The notes under the pieces were generated by a model that was given only the letters and a program-made list of their open reading frames with translations, did no database searches and was not told the origin of the DNA. Source: Paenibacillus psychroresistens (GTDB lineage: Bacteria; Bacillota; Bacilli; Paenibacillales; NBRC-103111). Taken from it: DNA of 64,000 nucleotides. The stretch covers positions 466,501 through 530,500 of the forward strand of contig NZ_CP034235.1 of assembly GCF_009728935.1 (NCBI RefSeq), read 5' to 3'. This document shows, piece by piece, positions 63,608 to 64,000 of the stretch (position 1 is the first letter of the stretch; each line of letters begins with the position of its first letter). A program made the position numbers and the translations under genes.

Positions 63608-64000
63608 ATGGAAACTGCAAAAAAACACTTTTTCATCGATTTAGGCGTTATGCTTGGACGTTCCATGCGCCATATTTCCCGCAGCATGGACACTATTATC
63701 ACGGTTACCATCATGCCGATCGCAATGATGTTGCTGTTCGTCTATGTATTCGGCGGTGCCATTCAGACCGGAACAGATAGCTATGTGAACTACTTGTTGC
63801 CTGGTATATTACTAATTTCTATTGCTAGTGGAACATCCTACACGTCTTTCCGCCTGTTTAACGATGTGCAACGGGGTATAGTCGAGCGGTTTAACTCCAT
63901 GCCGATTTCACGTTCAGCTTTACTGTGGGGGCATGTGCTGACCTCGCTGGTATCCAATGCTATATCGGTTGTCGTCATCATTATCGTAGCGTTGATTATG
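63608..64000 (+). CDS. ABC-2 type permease, cut by the window end
   Basis: ATG 63608, directly after the ATPase stop (TAA-ATG), with GGAGGGGAAT upstream. At least 131 codons: METAKKHFFIDLGVMLGRSM, an ABC-2 permease start, then a hydrophobic segment (TVTIMPIAMMLLFVYVFGGA), NYLLPGILLISIASGTSY and a second membrane region, typical of DrrB-like proteins. No stop before 64000, so the gene continues. Not a separate closed frame within the window. Confidence 0.88.
   Translation, partial: METAKKHFFIDLGVMLGRSMRHISRSMDTIITVTIMPIAMMLLFVYVFGGAIQTGTDSYVNYLLPGILLISIASGTSYTSFRLFNDVQRGIVERFNSMPISRSALLWGHVLTSLVSNAISVVVIIIVALIM

Overview
The window looks like chromosome of a Paenibacillus-type, Gram-positive spore-former (Firmicutes, Paenibacillaceae). 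Three things point this way: strong AGGAGG ribosome sites with frequent TTG/GTG starts; YesM/YesN two-component pairs beside CUT1 sugar ABC transporters and glycoside hydrolases; and an S-layer-homology protein plus a yhbD-bactofilin operon. No rRNA, tRNA or CRISPR array was seen. All family calls come from reading motifs; no database search was run.

1-4800: a DUF1232 protein, a GNAT acetyltransferase, exported PQQ-propeller and SLH proteins, and a translationally coupled pair of a small protein and a retropepsin-like protease. A decayed IS66 end follows at about 4848.

4965-17023: alpha-galactoside locus. A YesMN pair (minus strand) diverges from LplB/YtcP-type permeases, a lipoprotein binding protein, a GH36 alpha-galactosidase and a GH97 enzyme. 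17207-27566: a second sugar locus, probably for pectin-derived rhamnogalacturonides: a GH105 hydrolase, two permeases, a binding lipoprotein, a second YesMN pair, an AraC regulator and a Gfo/Idh/MocA dehydrogenase. The binding-protein and permease promoters carry the same two-box direct repeat (CGGTTTTTT, 21-bp step) exactly 26 bp upstream of the -10. This is a likely site for the adjacent response regulator.

27600-42715: lipoproteins; an SPL-type radical SAM gene with a LexA-like box in its promoter; a SWIM-associated-type helical protein; the yhbD-bacE-bacF operon behind a perfect 11-bp dyad and a 12-bp degenerate repeat array; a histidine kinase remnant; a compact eutABC operon with no microcompartment genes; a manganese catalase; a P-loop kinase; and a hydroxyacid dehydrogenase.

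42800-61430: an accessory, decaying region. It holds single small genes (GNATs, a beta-lactamase-fold hydrolase, UPF0158, DUF4180, DUF2231, Dabb, DHFR-like), several broken genes, intergenic repeats and two near-identical 2465-bp IS66 copies. One copy splits a methyltransferase gene and has a clean 8-bp target duplication; the other sits between 52-bp direct repeats.

61570-64000: the start of a PadR-controlled operon: PadR, a HAAS plus pentapeptide-repeat protein, an ABC ATPase and an ABC-2 permease cut by the window edge.
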